From CANJDH01 sp031430015 (GTDB lineage Bacteria; Pseudomonadota; Gammaproteobacteria; Burkholderiales; JAEUOS01): DNA of 64,000 nucleotides. The DNA lies in assembly GCA_031430015.1 (NCBI GenBank), contig JANPAR010000005.1, forward strand, positions 1-64,000, given 5' to 3'. The first letter of the stretch is position 1; each line of letters starts with the position of its first letter. The translations under genes and the position numbers were made by a program. The notes under the pieces were generated by a model, which was given only the letters and a program-made list of their open reading frames with translations, was not told the origin of the DNA and did not search any database. Shown here piece after piece: positions 42,773 through 52,144 of this stretch.

Positions 42773-43332
42773 TGCATTTCCTTTTCATCTGCCAGGCCTG
42801 TGTGTTCAGGCCAAGCAATAGCCACCCGCGCCGGGTGTGGGTAAACATCGCGGCACGGAACAACAAGTCGCTAACTGGGCATAGCCCCGTTCGTTGCTAA
42901 GAACGGCAGGCGACGCGATGGCGCGACGGAACATCGGATATCGGCACCAAACCTGTAGCCGCTATGCCGGTCCGCTTGGCTGCCGAAGTGGCGTGCTGGA
43001 GGGGGCTTGACGAAAAGGGTCGGAGACGAAGGGGACCTTACAGCTTGTCCCTCAGCGAATCGACTGCAACCAATTGACTTAAAACAACTTTTATTGGATT
43101 TGATTCGCCATTGCGTGCAAATATTGCAATGCACAAACAGAACTATACGCGAATCTGGGGGCCATGGCGAGCATTATTTTGGACTTGCCTCTCAAATTGG
43201 GGAAACCTGTAATTTGAACTTTTAAAGTTCAAATTACAGGTTTTGGAATCAGCGGCACGCAACAGCGACCTTGGGCAGCACTGGTGATCGAAGGCCGCAA
43301 AGCAAGCCGGTGTCTCTGCCTTGACCGACTCA
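42773..43332. other. Intergenic region between rhlE and the phosphodiesterase gene
   Basis: 560 bases with no convincing gene. The rhlE leader occupies the left part. From about 43040 to 43250 the DNA is visibly A+T-rich and includes the 41-bp palindrome at 43203-43243. The right end runs up to the stop codon of the phosphodiesterase gene. No tRNA or known RNA was recognised. Confidence 0.6.
43203..43243. repeat. 41-bp perfect palindrome
   Basis: The 20 bases AAACCTGTAATTTGAACTTT (43203-43222) are followed by a single T and then by their exact reverse complement (43224-43243). A loop of one base cannot form, so an RNA hairpin would open two or three pairs at the tip. It has no T run, so it is not a normal terminator. 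It is strongly A+T-biased compared with the surrounding DNA. Confidence 0.9.
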
Positions 43333-44157
43333 TCAATCAATCAGTTTTCCTCCAACGCGAAACGGATGTGGCCCGCCAAACTCGCCGAGCACCGCAGTGT
43401 GCGTGATGAGTTGCTTGCCGTTCCACCAGTGCAATTGATAACCGGGAGGCTCCATGACAAAGTTGTCGGGGCTGGGGGTGTTCAGATCGAGCGCTACCTG
43501 ATGCGCCGGGCTCGGGCAGGTGGAAGCGAAGCTGCCGCCAAAGCGCGCCTGGATGGAGCGATGCAAATGGCCGCAGAGCAAACGCTCGACCTGCGGATGG
43601 CACGCAACTACAGCTTCAAGAGCCGCACTGCCTTTGAGACCCACGCGATCCATGTGGCCGATGCCGGTGACGAACGGCGGGTGATGCATGATGATGATCG
43701 TCGGTTTGTCGCGGTCGGCAGACAGCGTGCAGTCGAGCCAGTCCAGGCGCTCGGCGCACAAGAGACCGCCGCCCTTGCCGGGCACCACGGTATCGAGTGC
43801 GACGATGCGCAGCGGCCAATCCTCGATCACGTATTGCGCGAAGGGCTGCCACTGACGCAGATAGGCGTGCGCGGGAAAGCCGCGCCGCAAGGCTTCGCGC
43901 TCGTCGTGATTACCGGGGATGAGATAGAGCGGTTTGCCCGATCGCTCCAATGGCGCGAGCAACTCGCGCAGCAGGGCGTATTCCTCGTCAGTCCCCATGT
44001 CAACGAGGTCGCCGGTGATGATGAACGCGTCCGGCGCGGGAGACAAGCGCAGCAGGCGCGCGATGCATGCTTCGAGCATGCCGGCGGTATCGACCACGGC
44101 GTAGGCGGGCTTGCGGCCGGCCTTGATATGCAGATCACTGACTTGGCACAACAGCAT
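43333..44157 (-). CDS. GpdQ-like metallophosphodiesterase
   Basis: Binuclear-metal phosphodiesterase of 274 residues, the same length as the glycerophosphodiesterase GpdQ. The metal ligands appear in order: Asp8 and His10 in VSDLHI, Asp50 in ITGDLVD, Asn83 in PGNHDE, His158/159 in MHHPPF, and His197/His199 in CGHLHR. Positions 8, 10 and 50 coincide with GpdQ numbering. It lacks a signal peptide and is cytosolic. It starts two bases after the ABC ATPase gene ends, so it probably hydrolyses the imported diester. A cAMP phosphodiesterase role (CpdA-like) is the alternative. Confidence 0.85.
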   Translation of the reverse strand: MLLCQVSDLHIKAGRKPAYAVVDTAGMLEACIARLLRLSPAPDAFIITGDLVDMGTDEEYALLRELLAPLERSGKPLYLIPGNHDEREALRRGFPAHAYLRQWQPFAQYVIEDWPLRIVALDTVVPGKGGGLLCAERLDWLDCTLSADRDKPTIIIMHHPPFVTGIGHMDRVGLKGSAALEAVVACHPQVERLLCGHLHRSIQARFGGSFASTCPSPAHQVALDLNTPSPDNFVMEPPGYQLHWWNGKQLITHTAVLGEFGGPHPFRVGGKLID

Positions 44158-44159
44158 GT

Positions 44160-45269
44160 TTACTCCTCCAGAGCCATGACGGCGGCGGCATCGAGCGCGA
44201 ACGTCACGCGTTCGCCTTTGGTGAAATGGCGCCCCGCTGCGAGGCGTGCCGTGAGCAATTGTGGCGCGCCGGCGTCGAGCACCAGACGCACGTGGTCGCC
44301 GAGAAAGAAGGCTGACACTACCGTTGCGGTGAGCCGGCCTGCGCTCGCGCTCGCCGCACCTGAGTTCACCGCATCCTGACTCGTTGCATTTTGGCCCACC
44401 GCATCCTGACCCGCCCCGTCTTGAATCGCCGCGAGGCGCAAGGCCTCAGGACGGAACATCAGCCTGCCTGCCGGCGCGGGCTTGCTCCAAGGCAATCGTC
44501 CGCCTGTGAAGATGAACTCGCCATCCTGCACCTGCCCGGTGATGACATTCATGGTGCCAATGAAATCGGCGACAAAGGCATTGGCCGGTGCACGGTAAAT
44601 ATCTTCCGGCGTGCCGATCTGCGCGATGCAGCCCTTTTGCATCACCGCGATGCGATCACCGAGCGCCATCGCTTCGGCCTGATCGTGCGTCACATACACG
44701 GTGGTGATGCCGAGCGAGCGCAGCAGGCGGTCGATATCGACGCGCAGGGTCTCGCGCAGCTTGGCATCGAGCGCGGTGAGCGGCTCGTCGAGCAGGAGCA
44801 CGCGTGGCTGCGGCGCGATGGCGCGCGCTAGTGCCACGCGCTGGCGCTGGCCGCCGGAGAGTTCGTCAATGCGGCGCTGCGCGAGGTCGCCGATGTGCAT
44901 CATGTCGAGCATTTCGCGAACGCGCGCAGCACGCACAGCGACATCTACTTTGCGTACTTTGAGGCCGTAGGCGATGTTCTCATCCACGCTCATGTTAGGA
45001 AACAGCGCGTAGCTCTGAAACACCATGCCGACATTGCGCTTCTCGATCGGCACTTGCGTGACGTCGTCGCCATCAAACAGCACGCGCCCACCCTCGTCGG
45101 GCATATCGAGGCCGGCGACCAGACGCAGTGTGGTGGTCTTGCCGCAGCCCGATGGCCCGAGGAACACCAGGGTCTCGCCGCCATGGATGATGAGATCGGT
45201 GGGTTCGAGTGCGCGCGTACCGTTGTCGAAGGTGCGGGCGCAGTGCTCGAGGCGGATAGTGACGCTCAT
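44160..45269 (-). CDS. ABC transporter ATP-binding protein (PotA/FbpC/PhnT type)
   Basis: Import ATPase of 369 residues. Walker A is GPSGCGKTTTLRLVAGL, Q-loop FQSYALFPNMSV, signature LSGGQRQRVALARA, Walker B LLLDEPLTALDAKL, and the switch His is in VTHDQAEAMALGD. The C-terminal OB-type regulatory domain (about 240-369) contains an expanded Gln/Asp/Ala stretch with repeated QDAVGQNATSQDAV. The ATG at 45269 is preferred to an adjacent TTG. With two permeases and a binding protein it makes a full importer beside a phosphodiesterase. Confidence 0.92.
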   Translation of the reverse strand: MSVTIRLEHCARTFDNGTRALEPTDLIIHGGETLVFLGPSGCGKTTTLRLVAGLDMPDEGGRVLFDGDDVTQVPIEKRNVGMVFQSYALFPNMSVDENIAYGLKVRKVDVAVRAARVREMLDMMHIGDLAQRRIDELSGGQRQRVALARAIAPQPRVLLLDEPLTALDAKLRETLRVDIDRLLRSLGITTVYVTHDQAEAMALGDRIAVMQKGCIAQIGTPEDIYRAPANAFVADFIGTMNVITGQVQDGEFIFTGGRLPWSKPAPAGRLMFRPEALRLAAIQDGAGQDAVGQNATSQDAVNSGAASASAGRLTATVVSAFFLGDHVRLVLDAGAPQLLTARLAAGRHFTKGERVTFALDAAAVMALEE

Positions 45270-45303
45270 CAAATATCCATAATCAAAGAGTCAATCTGCG
45301 GCG

Positions 45304-46104
45304 TCACACCGAACGCGCCCGGCTCGCCGCATTCGATGCCCACTGCATCGCAATCAGCAACGGAATGATGATGACAAAAAACACCAGCGTATAGGCGCTG
45401 CCCACTTCAAGCCGCAGCGAGGCATAAGTATCGGCCAGACCCACCGGTAGCGTCTGCGTGAGCGGCGTATGCAACAGCAGGGTCATGTTGAATTCCCCGA
45501 GCGAGAGCGTCACCACCATCAAGGCCCCGGCGACGATGCCGGCGCGGCAGTTCGGCAGAATCACACCGAAGAAGCGTTGCACGAAATTCGCGCCGAGGCT
45601 GCGCGCGCCTTCTTCGAGCGTCGTCAAATCAATCGACATCATTACCGCCAGCACCGAGCGCACCATGAAGGGCAGCGTGAACAGCACATGGCCGGCAAGA
45701 ATGAAGGTCCAGTGGGTGCGAAACCCGCCGAGGCTGCCGTAGGTCACGATCAGTGCCAGCGCGGTGGCGATGCCCGGCACGGCGACCGGCATCACCAGCA
45801 ATTCTTCAATCGCACGCGTGAACGCATTCTGCCGTTTGGCCAGCACGTAGGCCGCCGGTATGCCGAGCAGCAGGTTGCACGCCAGGCACGCGACGGCCAA
45901 CTGGATAGACAGCAGCACCGGCGCGCGATAGTCGTTCCAGACCTTGAGCACCCATTGCGTGGTGAAGCCGCTGGAGAGGCCGATGAAGTAATTTTGGGTG
46001 ATGCCCGCCAGCATCGACAGCACCACCGGCACGATCAGAAACGCACACACGCCCAGCGTGAACGCGAGTTGCAACCAGAACCAGATCGAGCGACGGGTGC
46101 GCAT
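45304..46104 (-). CDS. ABC transporter permease, second subunit
   Basis: Inner-membrane protein of 266 residues with six likely membrane segments, PotC/PhnV type. The coupling loop is in LEEGARSLGANFVQRFFGVILP, with the EAA-like EGARSLGA motif. It pairs with the permease encoded at 46129-46944 to make the translocation channel. Other segments: LLVMPVAVPGIATALALIV. Confidence 0.9.
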   Translation of the reverse strand: MRTRRSIWFWLQLAFTLGVCAFLIVPVVLSMLAGITQNYFIGLSSGFTTQWVLKVWNDYRAPVLLSIQLAVACLACNLLLGIPAAYVLAKRQNAFTRAIEELLVMPVAVPGIATALALIVTYGSLGGFRTHWTFILAGHVLFTLPFMVRSVLAVMMSIDLTTLEEGARSLGANFVQRFFGVILPNCRAGIVAGALMVVTLSLGEFNMTLLLHTPLTQTLPVGLADTYASLRLEVGSAYTLVFFVIIIPLLIAMQWASNAASRARSV

Positions 46105-46128
46105 GGCGTCGATCCGCGCCCTATTCCA

Positions 46129-46944
46129 CTATCCCGCCGCCGCGACCGACGAGCCGGTCAGCGAGCGCGCAAACGCGAGCGCAGCCCAGGTGATCGCGCC
46201 GAGCACGAACGACAGGGCGGCCGCCATCGCCACATTTGCCTGTAGCGTGAACTCGGTGTAGATCACCATCGGCACCACGTTGATGCGTGTTGCCAACGTG
46301 AACGCGGTGCCGAACGCGCCCATCGCGGTGGCGAAACAGATCGCGCCTGCTGCGAGGAAGGCCGGTTTGAGCGCCGGCAGCATCACATCGCGCACCACGC
46401 GCAAGGGGCCGGCGCCGAGGGAGCGCGCCGCTTCTTCGAGACGCGGGTCGAGCTTTTCCGCCGCCGCCATCACGGTGAGGATGGTGCGCGGGATCGAGAA
46501 GTAGACATAGCCCATGAACAGGCCCGCCATCGAGTAGGCAAACACCAGTCGTTCGCCAAACAGTTTGTCGGTGATGTCGGGAATCAACCCTTGCCGGCCC
46601 GCGAGCATGATCACCATGAAGCCGATCACCACGCCGGGAAAGGCGAGCGGCAATGTCAGCATGGCAGTGAGCACCGAATGACCAGGAAAGCGGTTGCGTT
46701 CCAGAAACACACCCGCGATACTGGACACGACCAGGGTAAACAGCGTTACTGCCGCAGACAAGGCAATGGTCTGCGCGAAACTCATCAGGTAGTGTGTTCC
46801 CGAGAACACCTCGGCATACGCCGCCCAGCCCAATTTGCCGCTGCCGCCGATCACCACCAGTTGCGCGAGCGGCAGCAGGAAGAACGCGGCGAACACGATC
46901 GCCGCCGGCAGCATCAACGCAATCAGGAGAGTGCGTTCGCGCAT
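46129..46944 (-). CDS. ABC transporter permease, first subunit
   Basis: Inner-membrane protein of 271 residues with six likely membrane segments, PotB/PhnU type. The coupling loop reads LEEAARSLGAGPLRVVRDVMLP. The ATG at 46944 begins RERTLLIALMLPAAIV; an in-frame TTG further upstream adds only residues unlike the family. It lies 24 bases before the second permease gene. Confidence 0.9.
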   Translation of the reverse strand: MRERTLLIALMLPAAIVFAAFFLLPLAQLVVIGGSGKLGWAAYAEVFSGTHYLMSFAQTIALSAAVTLFTLVVSSIAGVFLERNRFPGHSVLTAMLTLPLAFPGVVIGFMVIMLAGRQGLIPDITDKLFGERLVFAYSMAGLFMGYVYFSIPRTILTVMAAAEKLDPRLEEAARSLGAGPLRVVRDVMLPALKPAFLAAGAICFATAMGAFGTAFTLATRINVVPMVIYTEFTLQANVAMAAALSFVLGAITWAALAFARSLTGSSVAAAG

Positions 46945-46996
46945 ATCAGCAGGGCACTTGAGGACCTGCCTGCCCAAACTGGCAGGCGGCCGGACA

Positions 46997-47056
46997 GCCG
47001 CTCCCAGAGCGCCTCTTCACAGAATGCGGTCCGTGATCCGCTCCAGGAGCCATTCT
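46997..47056. repeat. Repeat-family segment after the binding-protein gene
   Basis: Contains GCCGCTCCCAGAGCGCCTC (46997-47015), like the diverged unit at 7272-7302, and CGCTCCAGGAGCCATTCT (47039-47056), whose exact reverse complement occurs at 52093-52110. It lies between the binding-protein and first permease genes. Confidence 0.5.
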
Positions 47057-47096
47057 TCAGGTCACGATGGTTTGAATGATTCCCGGACCGTCGATG

Positions 47097-48131
47097 TCAG
47101 CCCACCTCTTTTTGATAGCGCGTCGCAATCGTTTTCGCCGCCGCCGCAAGACGGAACACATCGACCGGTTTGGAGCGCGCGTAATCGGCGTCGGGCAAAA
47201 ACTTTGACCGCGATTCAGGGGTCATCGCCCCGGCGATCACCGGGCGCAAATAGGCGCCGGCCCAATGGCGCTGGCCTTCATCCGAGAGCACGAAGTCGAG
47301 CACCTTGCGCCCGTTGTCGGCATTCGGCCCCTTGGCGACCAGACCCATGACGTAGGGCAGCGCCACCGTGCCTTCTTGCGGGATCACGAACTGCACCGGT
47401 GCCTTGTCGGTGTGCTGGCCGCGATAGGCGTTGAAGTCGTAGTCGAGCAGGATCGGAATCTCGCCCGACAACACGCGCGCATACGAGGTCTGTGTCGGTA
47501 CGATGGGCTGGTTGGCCTGCAGGTCTTTGAAGAACTTGATCGCCGGGTCGAAGTTTTCGTAATTGCCGCCAAGCGCGAGATTGACCGCGACCACACCCAC
47601 CTGCCCCACCGCTGCGCTGGCCGGGTTGAGGTAACCCACCATGCCCTTGTACTGCGGATTGGCGAGATCTTTCCACGACTTCGGGGAAGGCTTGCCGCGC
47701 AGTGCGGCGGTGTTGACGAACAGGCCGAGCGTGCCCGAGTGGATCGTGAACCAGTAGCCGTCGGGGTCTCTGAAGCCGGCGGGGATGTCGTTCCAGCGCG
47801 CAGGTTTGAAGGGTACGAGGACGCCGGCCTCGCGTGCCTGCGGGCCGAACTGGCCACCGAGGTAAGTCACGTCGGCAACCGGATTGCCTTTTTCCGCGAT
47901 CAGCGCCGCGAGCGACTGGCCGGAGTTTTTATTGTCGGGCGGCACCGCCACGCCTACGCGCTGGCCGATCAGTTTCAGCATGCCACCCCAGTCGGCCCAC
48001 TCGGGCGGGCAGTTGTAGCAAAGCGCGCGTGCACTCTGCGCGAGTGCATTGAACGGCAGCGCTGCCAGGGTAGAGGCCCCCAAGGTTCCAAACGCGGCGG
48101 CAGAAGAAGCAATGAAGTGACGACGGATCAT
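47097..48131 (-). CDS. ABC transporter substrate-binding protein (family 1, Fe/AEP/polyamine type)
   Basis: Exported binding protein of 344 residues. Its signal begins MIRRHFIASSAAAFG and ends near FNALAQS. Family features are YLGGQFGPQAREAGVLVPF, WFTIHSGTLGLFVNTAAL, GMVGYLNPASAAVGQ and ALPYVMGLVAKGPNADNGR. A strong AAGGAGG lies eight bases before the ATG at 48131. It is the first gene of the ABC operon. The ligand could be a phosphonate, polyamine, iron or a phosphodiester; the nearby GpdQ-like gene favours a phosphodiester. Confidence 0.88.
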   Translation of the reverse strand: MIRRHFIASSAAAFGTLGASTLAALPFNALAQSARALCYNCPPEWADWGGMLKLIGQRVGVAVPPDNKNSGQSLAALIAEKGNPVADVTYLGGQFGPQAREAGVLVPFKPARWNDIPAGFRDPDGYWFTIHSGTLGLFVNTAALRGKPSPKSWKDLANPQYKGMVGYLNPASAAVGQVGVVAVNLALGGNYENFDPAIKFFKDLQANQPIVPTQTSYARVLSGEIPILLDYDFNAYRGQHTDKAPVQFVIPQEGTVALPYVMGLVAKGPNADNGRKVLDFVLSDEGQRHWAGAYLRPVIAGAMTPESRSKFLPDADYARSKPVDVFRLAAAAKTIATRYQKEVG

Positions 48132-48349
48132 GATGGAGTCCTCCTTTATCGACGTTGACAAAGCCCCAGACATTATGCCGCCCCTGTGACAGCGGCGTGA
48201 CCGCGCCCGGCGGCGTGCTCCCAGTGGCTTCTCCCCCGCGCGCGCGGCGATGGACAGTGCGAACCATAGTGGTCTGGTGCCAGATACATCATCGCCAGAC
48301 AGGGGAATTTTTGTTAAGGTGCGGCAGCACAACGCTCTGGAGAAATGCC

Positions 48350-49305
<956 letters not shown>

Positions 49306-49309
<4 letters not shown>

Positions 49310-49779
49310 TTGCTTTTCAAGTCAACAACAAGCCACACGTATCGGCCGCAGCCGACAGCACCTCGCTGCTCGACGTGTTGCGCGGCGAGATGCATCTGAC
49401 CGCCACCCGGTTCGGCTGCGGCGTCAATCAATGCGGTGCCTGCCATGTGCTGCTCGACGGCGTCTCGGTGCCTGCCTGCGACACGCCGGTGTGGTCGGTC
49501 GCGGGCAAGGCGGTGGTGACGGTGGAGGGCCTCGGCAATGCCGCCGCCCCGCACGCCCTGCAAAGCGCGTTGATTCAATTTCAGGCCGGTCAGTGCGGCT
49601 ATTGCCTCTCCGGCATACAGATCAGCGCGGCGGCACTGCTCGCGCACAACGATGATCCGACCGGCGCACAGGTGCGTGAAGCACTCGACAAACATCTGTG
49701 CCGTTGCGGCTCCCACAACCGCATCGTCAAGGCCGTGTTGTCAGCGGCACAGGCATTGCGCACCGGGAGCAAGGTATGA
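49306..49779 (+). CDS. Molybdenum hydroxylase 2Fe-2S subunit
   Basis: Small electron-transfer subunit of 157 residues of the xanthine-oxidase family. The plant-type 2Fe-2S site is CGVNQCGACHVLLDG with a later Cys in VPACDT, and the second site is GQCGYCLSG with HLCRCGSHNRI. It carries electrons from the Mo centre to an outside acceptor. The ATG at 49306 overlaps the Bug stop as ATGA, and its own stop overlaps the large-subunit start. No FAD subunit gene is present, as in isoquinoline and nicotinate hydroxylases. Confidence 0.94.
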
Positions 49780-52046
49780 ACGCGCCGCTCAACGCAGGGC
49801 CCGCCGCGAGTGTCTCGGATTCACACGGTGCGCAGGGCGGCGTGGCGGCGGCTTCACCTGCGTCGCAAGCCGGCGCCAACCTGCGCGTGAACGCCAGTGG
49901 CGAGCGCATCCGCGCCGCCAGCCTCGCGATTAACCCGCGCCTCAATCAATGGCTGCGCTTTCACGGCGATGGGATGGTCGACGTGATGCCCGGCAAGGTC
50001 GAGATCGGTCAGGGCATCATCACGGCGCTCGCGCAGGTTGCCGCTGAAGAACTCGACATCGCGCTCGATCAGGTGCGCATGATCCCTGCTGCAACGGATA
50101 CCAGCCCCGATGAAGCCGTGACCTCGGGCAGCTTGTCGATCCAGGAGTCGGGGGCAGCGCTGCGCCGGGTTGCCGCGCATGCTCGCGCATTGTTTCTCGA
50201 CGCTGCGGCCACGCAATTGGGTGTACCACGCGATGACCTGTGCATTGAACGTGGCCGCATTTACTCCAATGCCCAGGATGCCAACACGGCCACCGGCTTT
50301 GGTGCACTCGCCGCAATGGTCGATCTCAACGTGGATGCAAGCCCCGCGTTCGCGCCCAAACCCTTTGCGCAGCACAGCGTCGTTGGCAGCGCCGCGCCAC
50401 GCCGTGATTTGCCCGAGAAGATTTTCGGCACGCCACGCCTGATTCACGACCTTGTGCTGCCGGGCATGGTGCATGGCCGCGTGGTGCGGCCCGCGGCGCC
50501 AGGTGCGCAGTTGGTGTCGGTGGATCTCGACAAAGTGCGTGCCCTGCCCGGCGTGATCGCCGTGGTACGCAATGGCAGTTTTCTTGGCGTTGTCGCCGAG
50601 TCCGAGTTGGAAGCGGCGCGCGTCGCCGCGCAACTGGAGCAATCGGCCACGTGGCGCACCACGCGCGAGTTGCCGGATGCATCGCAACTGCCGGCGTGGT
50701 TGCGTGCACAGCCGGTCGAAACCAAAGTGGTGGAACAGCGCGGGGCAGCGCCGGATTCCGCAGCAGGCGTAGCGCCAGCCCGCACGCTCAAGGCCAGTTA
50801 CTCACGCGGTTTCATCGCACATGCCTCGATTGGCCCCTCCTGCGCGCTGGCGTGCTGGAGCGATACCGCCGCCGGCACACTCGAAGTCTGGACGCACAGC
50901 CAGGGCATTTTCAATCTGCGCAGCGACCTCGCTCTCGCGTTCGCCCGCGACGCGGCCTCCATCACCGTGCATCACGTTGAGGGCGCAGGCTGCTACGGCC
51001 ACAATGGCGCAGACGACGTGGCCTACGACGCCGCCCTGCTCGCCCGCGCCGCGCCAGGCCGCACCGTGCGCCTGCAATGGACGCGCGCGCAGGAGCTGGG
51101 CTGGGCACCGTTCAGCCCGGCCATGTGTGTAGACCTCGAAGCCGCGCTCGATGCCGGCGGCAACATCGTCCACTGGAAACACGACGTCACCAGCAACGGC
51201 CACGGCACGCGCCCGGGCCGCGCGAAAACGCCGGCCCTGCTAGCCGCGACGCATCTTGAAAAGCCATTTGAGCCACTGATCGCCGTCAATGCCGCACTCG
51301 CCAGCGGCGGCGGCTCCGAGCGCAACGCAGTACCGCTGTACAACTTCCCGGCATGGACGATCACCAACCATCGTCTGTTGACGATGCCGGTGCGCACCTC
51401 GGCACTGCGCTCGCTCGGCGCGCATTGCAATGTGTTCGCGCTCGAATCGTTCGTCGATGAAATCGCCCACGCACGCGGCGAGGACACTGTCGCATTCCGC
51501 CTGCGGCACTTGACCGACCCGCGCGCGATTGCAGTGATTGAGCGTGCGGCGCAAATGGCGGGATGGGGCAGTGCGTCTGCCGGGCCTCAGGAAGGCATCG
51601 GCCGCGGCATCGCCTTCGCCAAATACAAAAACACCGGCTCCTTCTGCGCGGTAGTTGCCGACGTCGAAGTCGCGCGCGAAGTACGCGTGAAAAAATTCTG
51701 GATCGCCGTCGACGTTGGCCTCGTCATCAACCTCGATGGCGTGCTCAATCAGGTCGAGGGCGGCGCGATTCAGGCGGCCAGCATGACGCTCAAGGAAGCC
51801 GTAGCGTTCGACAACACGCGCATCACCAGCGACGCGTGGGAGCACTACCCGATTCTCACATTTTCCGAAGTGCCCGAGGTCGAGGTGAGTATCATCTCGC
51901 GCCCCGATCAACCCTCGGTGGGTGCCGGTGAAGCGGCACACGGCCCGGTGGCAGCGGCAATTGGCAATGCGGTTTTCAACGCCATCGGCGTGCGTGTGCG
52001 CGATATGCCGATGACGCCGGAGCGGATTGTTGCCGCGATGGCATAG
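49776..52046 (+). CDS. Molybdenum hydroxylase large subunit (IorB/NicB-like)
   Basis: Molybdopterin-binding subunit of 756 residues that hydroxylates an N-heterocycle or oxidises an aldehyde with water. Mo-cofactor motifs are VEIGQGIITALAQVAAEELD, GNSFL-type segments in the middle, TMPVRTSALRSLGAHCNVFA and the catalytic Glu in VGAGEAAHGPVAAAIGNA. The two-domain arrangement matches isoquinoline 1-oxidoreductase beta and nicotinate hydroxylase. The N-terminus has an Ala-rich extension in place of a twin-arginine signal, so the enzyme appears cytosolic. No cytochrome c domain is fused at the C-terminus, so the final electron acceptor is not evident. Confidence 0.92.
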   Translation: MNAPLNAGPAASVSDSHGAQGGVAAASPASQAGANLRVNASGERIRAASLAINPRLNQWLRFHGDGMVDVMPGKVEIGQGIITALAQVAAEELDIALDQVRMIPAATDTSPDEAVTSGSLSIQESGAALRRVAAHARALFLDAAATQLGVPRDDLCIERGRIYSNAQDANTATGFGALAAMVDLNVDASPAFAPKPFAQHSVVGSAAPRRDLPEKIFGTPRLIHDLVLPGMVHGRVVRPAAPGAQLVSVDLDKVRALPGVIAVVRNGSFLGVVAESELEAARVAAQLEQSATWRTTRELPDASQLPAWLRAQPVETKVVEQRGAAPDSAAGVAPARTLKASYSRGFIAHASIGPSCALACWSDTAAGTLEVWTHSQGIFNLRSDLALAFARDAASITVHHVEGAGCYGHNGADDVAYDAALLARAAPGRTVRLQWTRAQELGWAPFSPAMCVDLEAALDAGGNIVHWKHDVTSNGHGTRPGRAKTPALLAATHLEKPFEPLIAVNAALASGGGSERNAVPLYNFPAWTITNHRLLTMPVRTSALRSLGAHCNVFALESFVDEIAHARGEDTVAFRLRHLTDPRAIAVIERAAQMAGWGSASAGPQEGIGRGIAFAKYKNTGSFCAVVADVEVAREVRVKKFWIAVDVGLVINLDGVLNQVEGGAIQAASMTLKEAVAFDNTRITSDAWEHYPILTFSEVPEVEVSIISRPDQPSVGAGEAAHGPVAAAIGNAVFNAIGVRVRDMPMTPERIVAAMA

Positions 52047-52054
52047 CCTGGAGA

Positions 52055-52110
52055 GGCGCTTCTGCCAACGGTTTTCGGCACTATGATCGCGCAGAATGGC
52101 TCCTGGAGCG
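52055..52110 (+). repeat. Diverged repeat-family segment
   Basis: GGCGCTTCTGCCAACGGTTT (from 52055) resembles unit 2 of the dispersed repeat, and AGAATGGCTCCTGGAGCG (52093-52110) is the exact reverse complement of 47039-47056. It fills the gap between two converging genes. Confidence 0.5.
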
Positions 52111-52144
52111 CGTCTGCACCCTCTCGGAATCCAAACCAACGGAA

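Noticed and set aside
43203..43243. The 41-bp palindrome as an intrinsic terminator for rhlE or the phosphodiesterase
   Set aside because: It lies upstream of rhlE and beyond the end of the phosphodiesterase gene, is A+T-rich, and has no T run after the symmetrical part.
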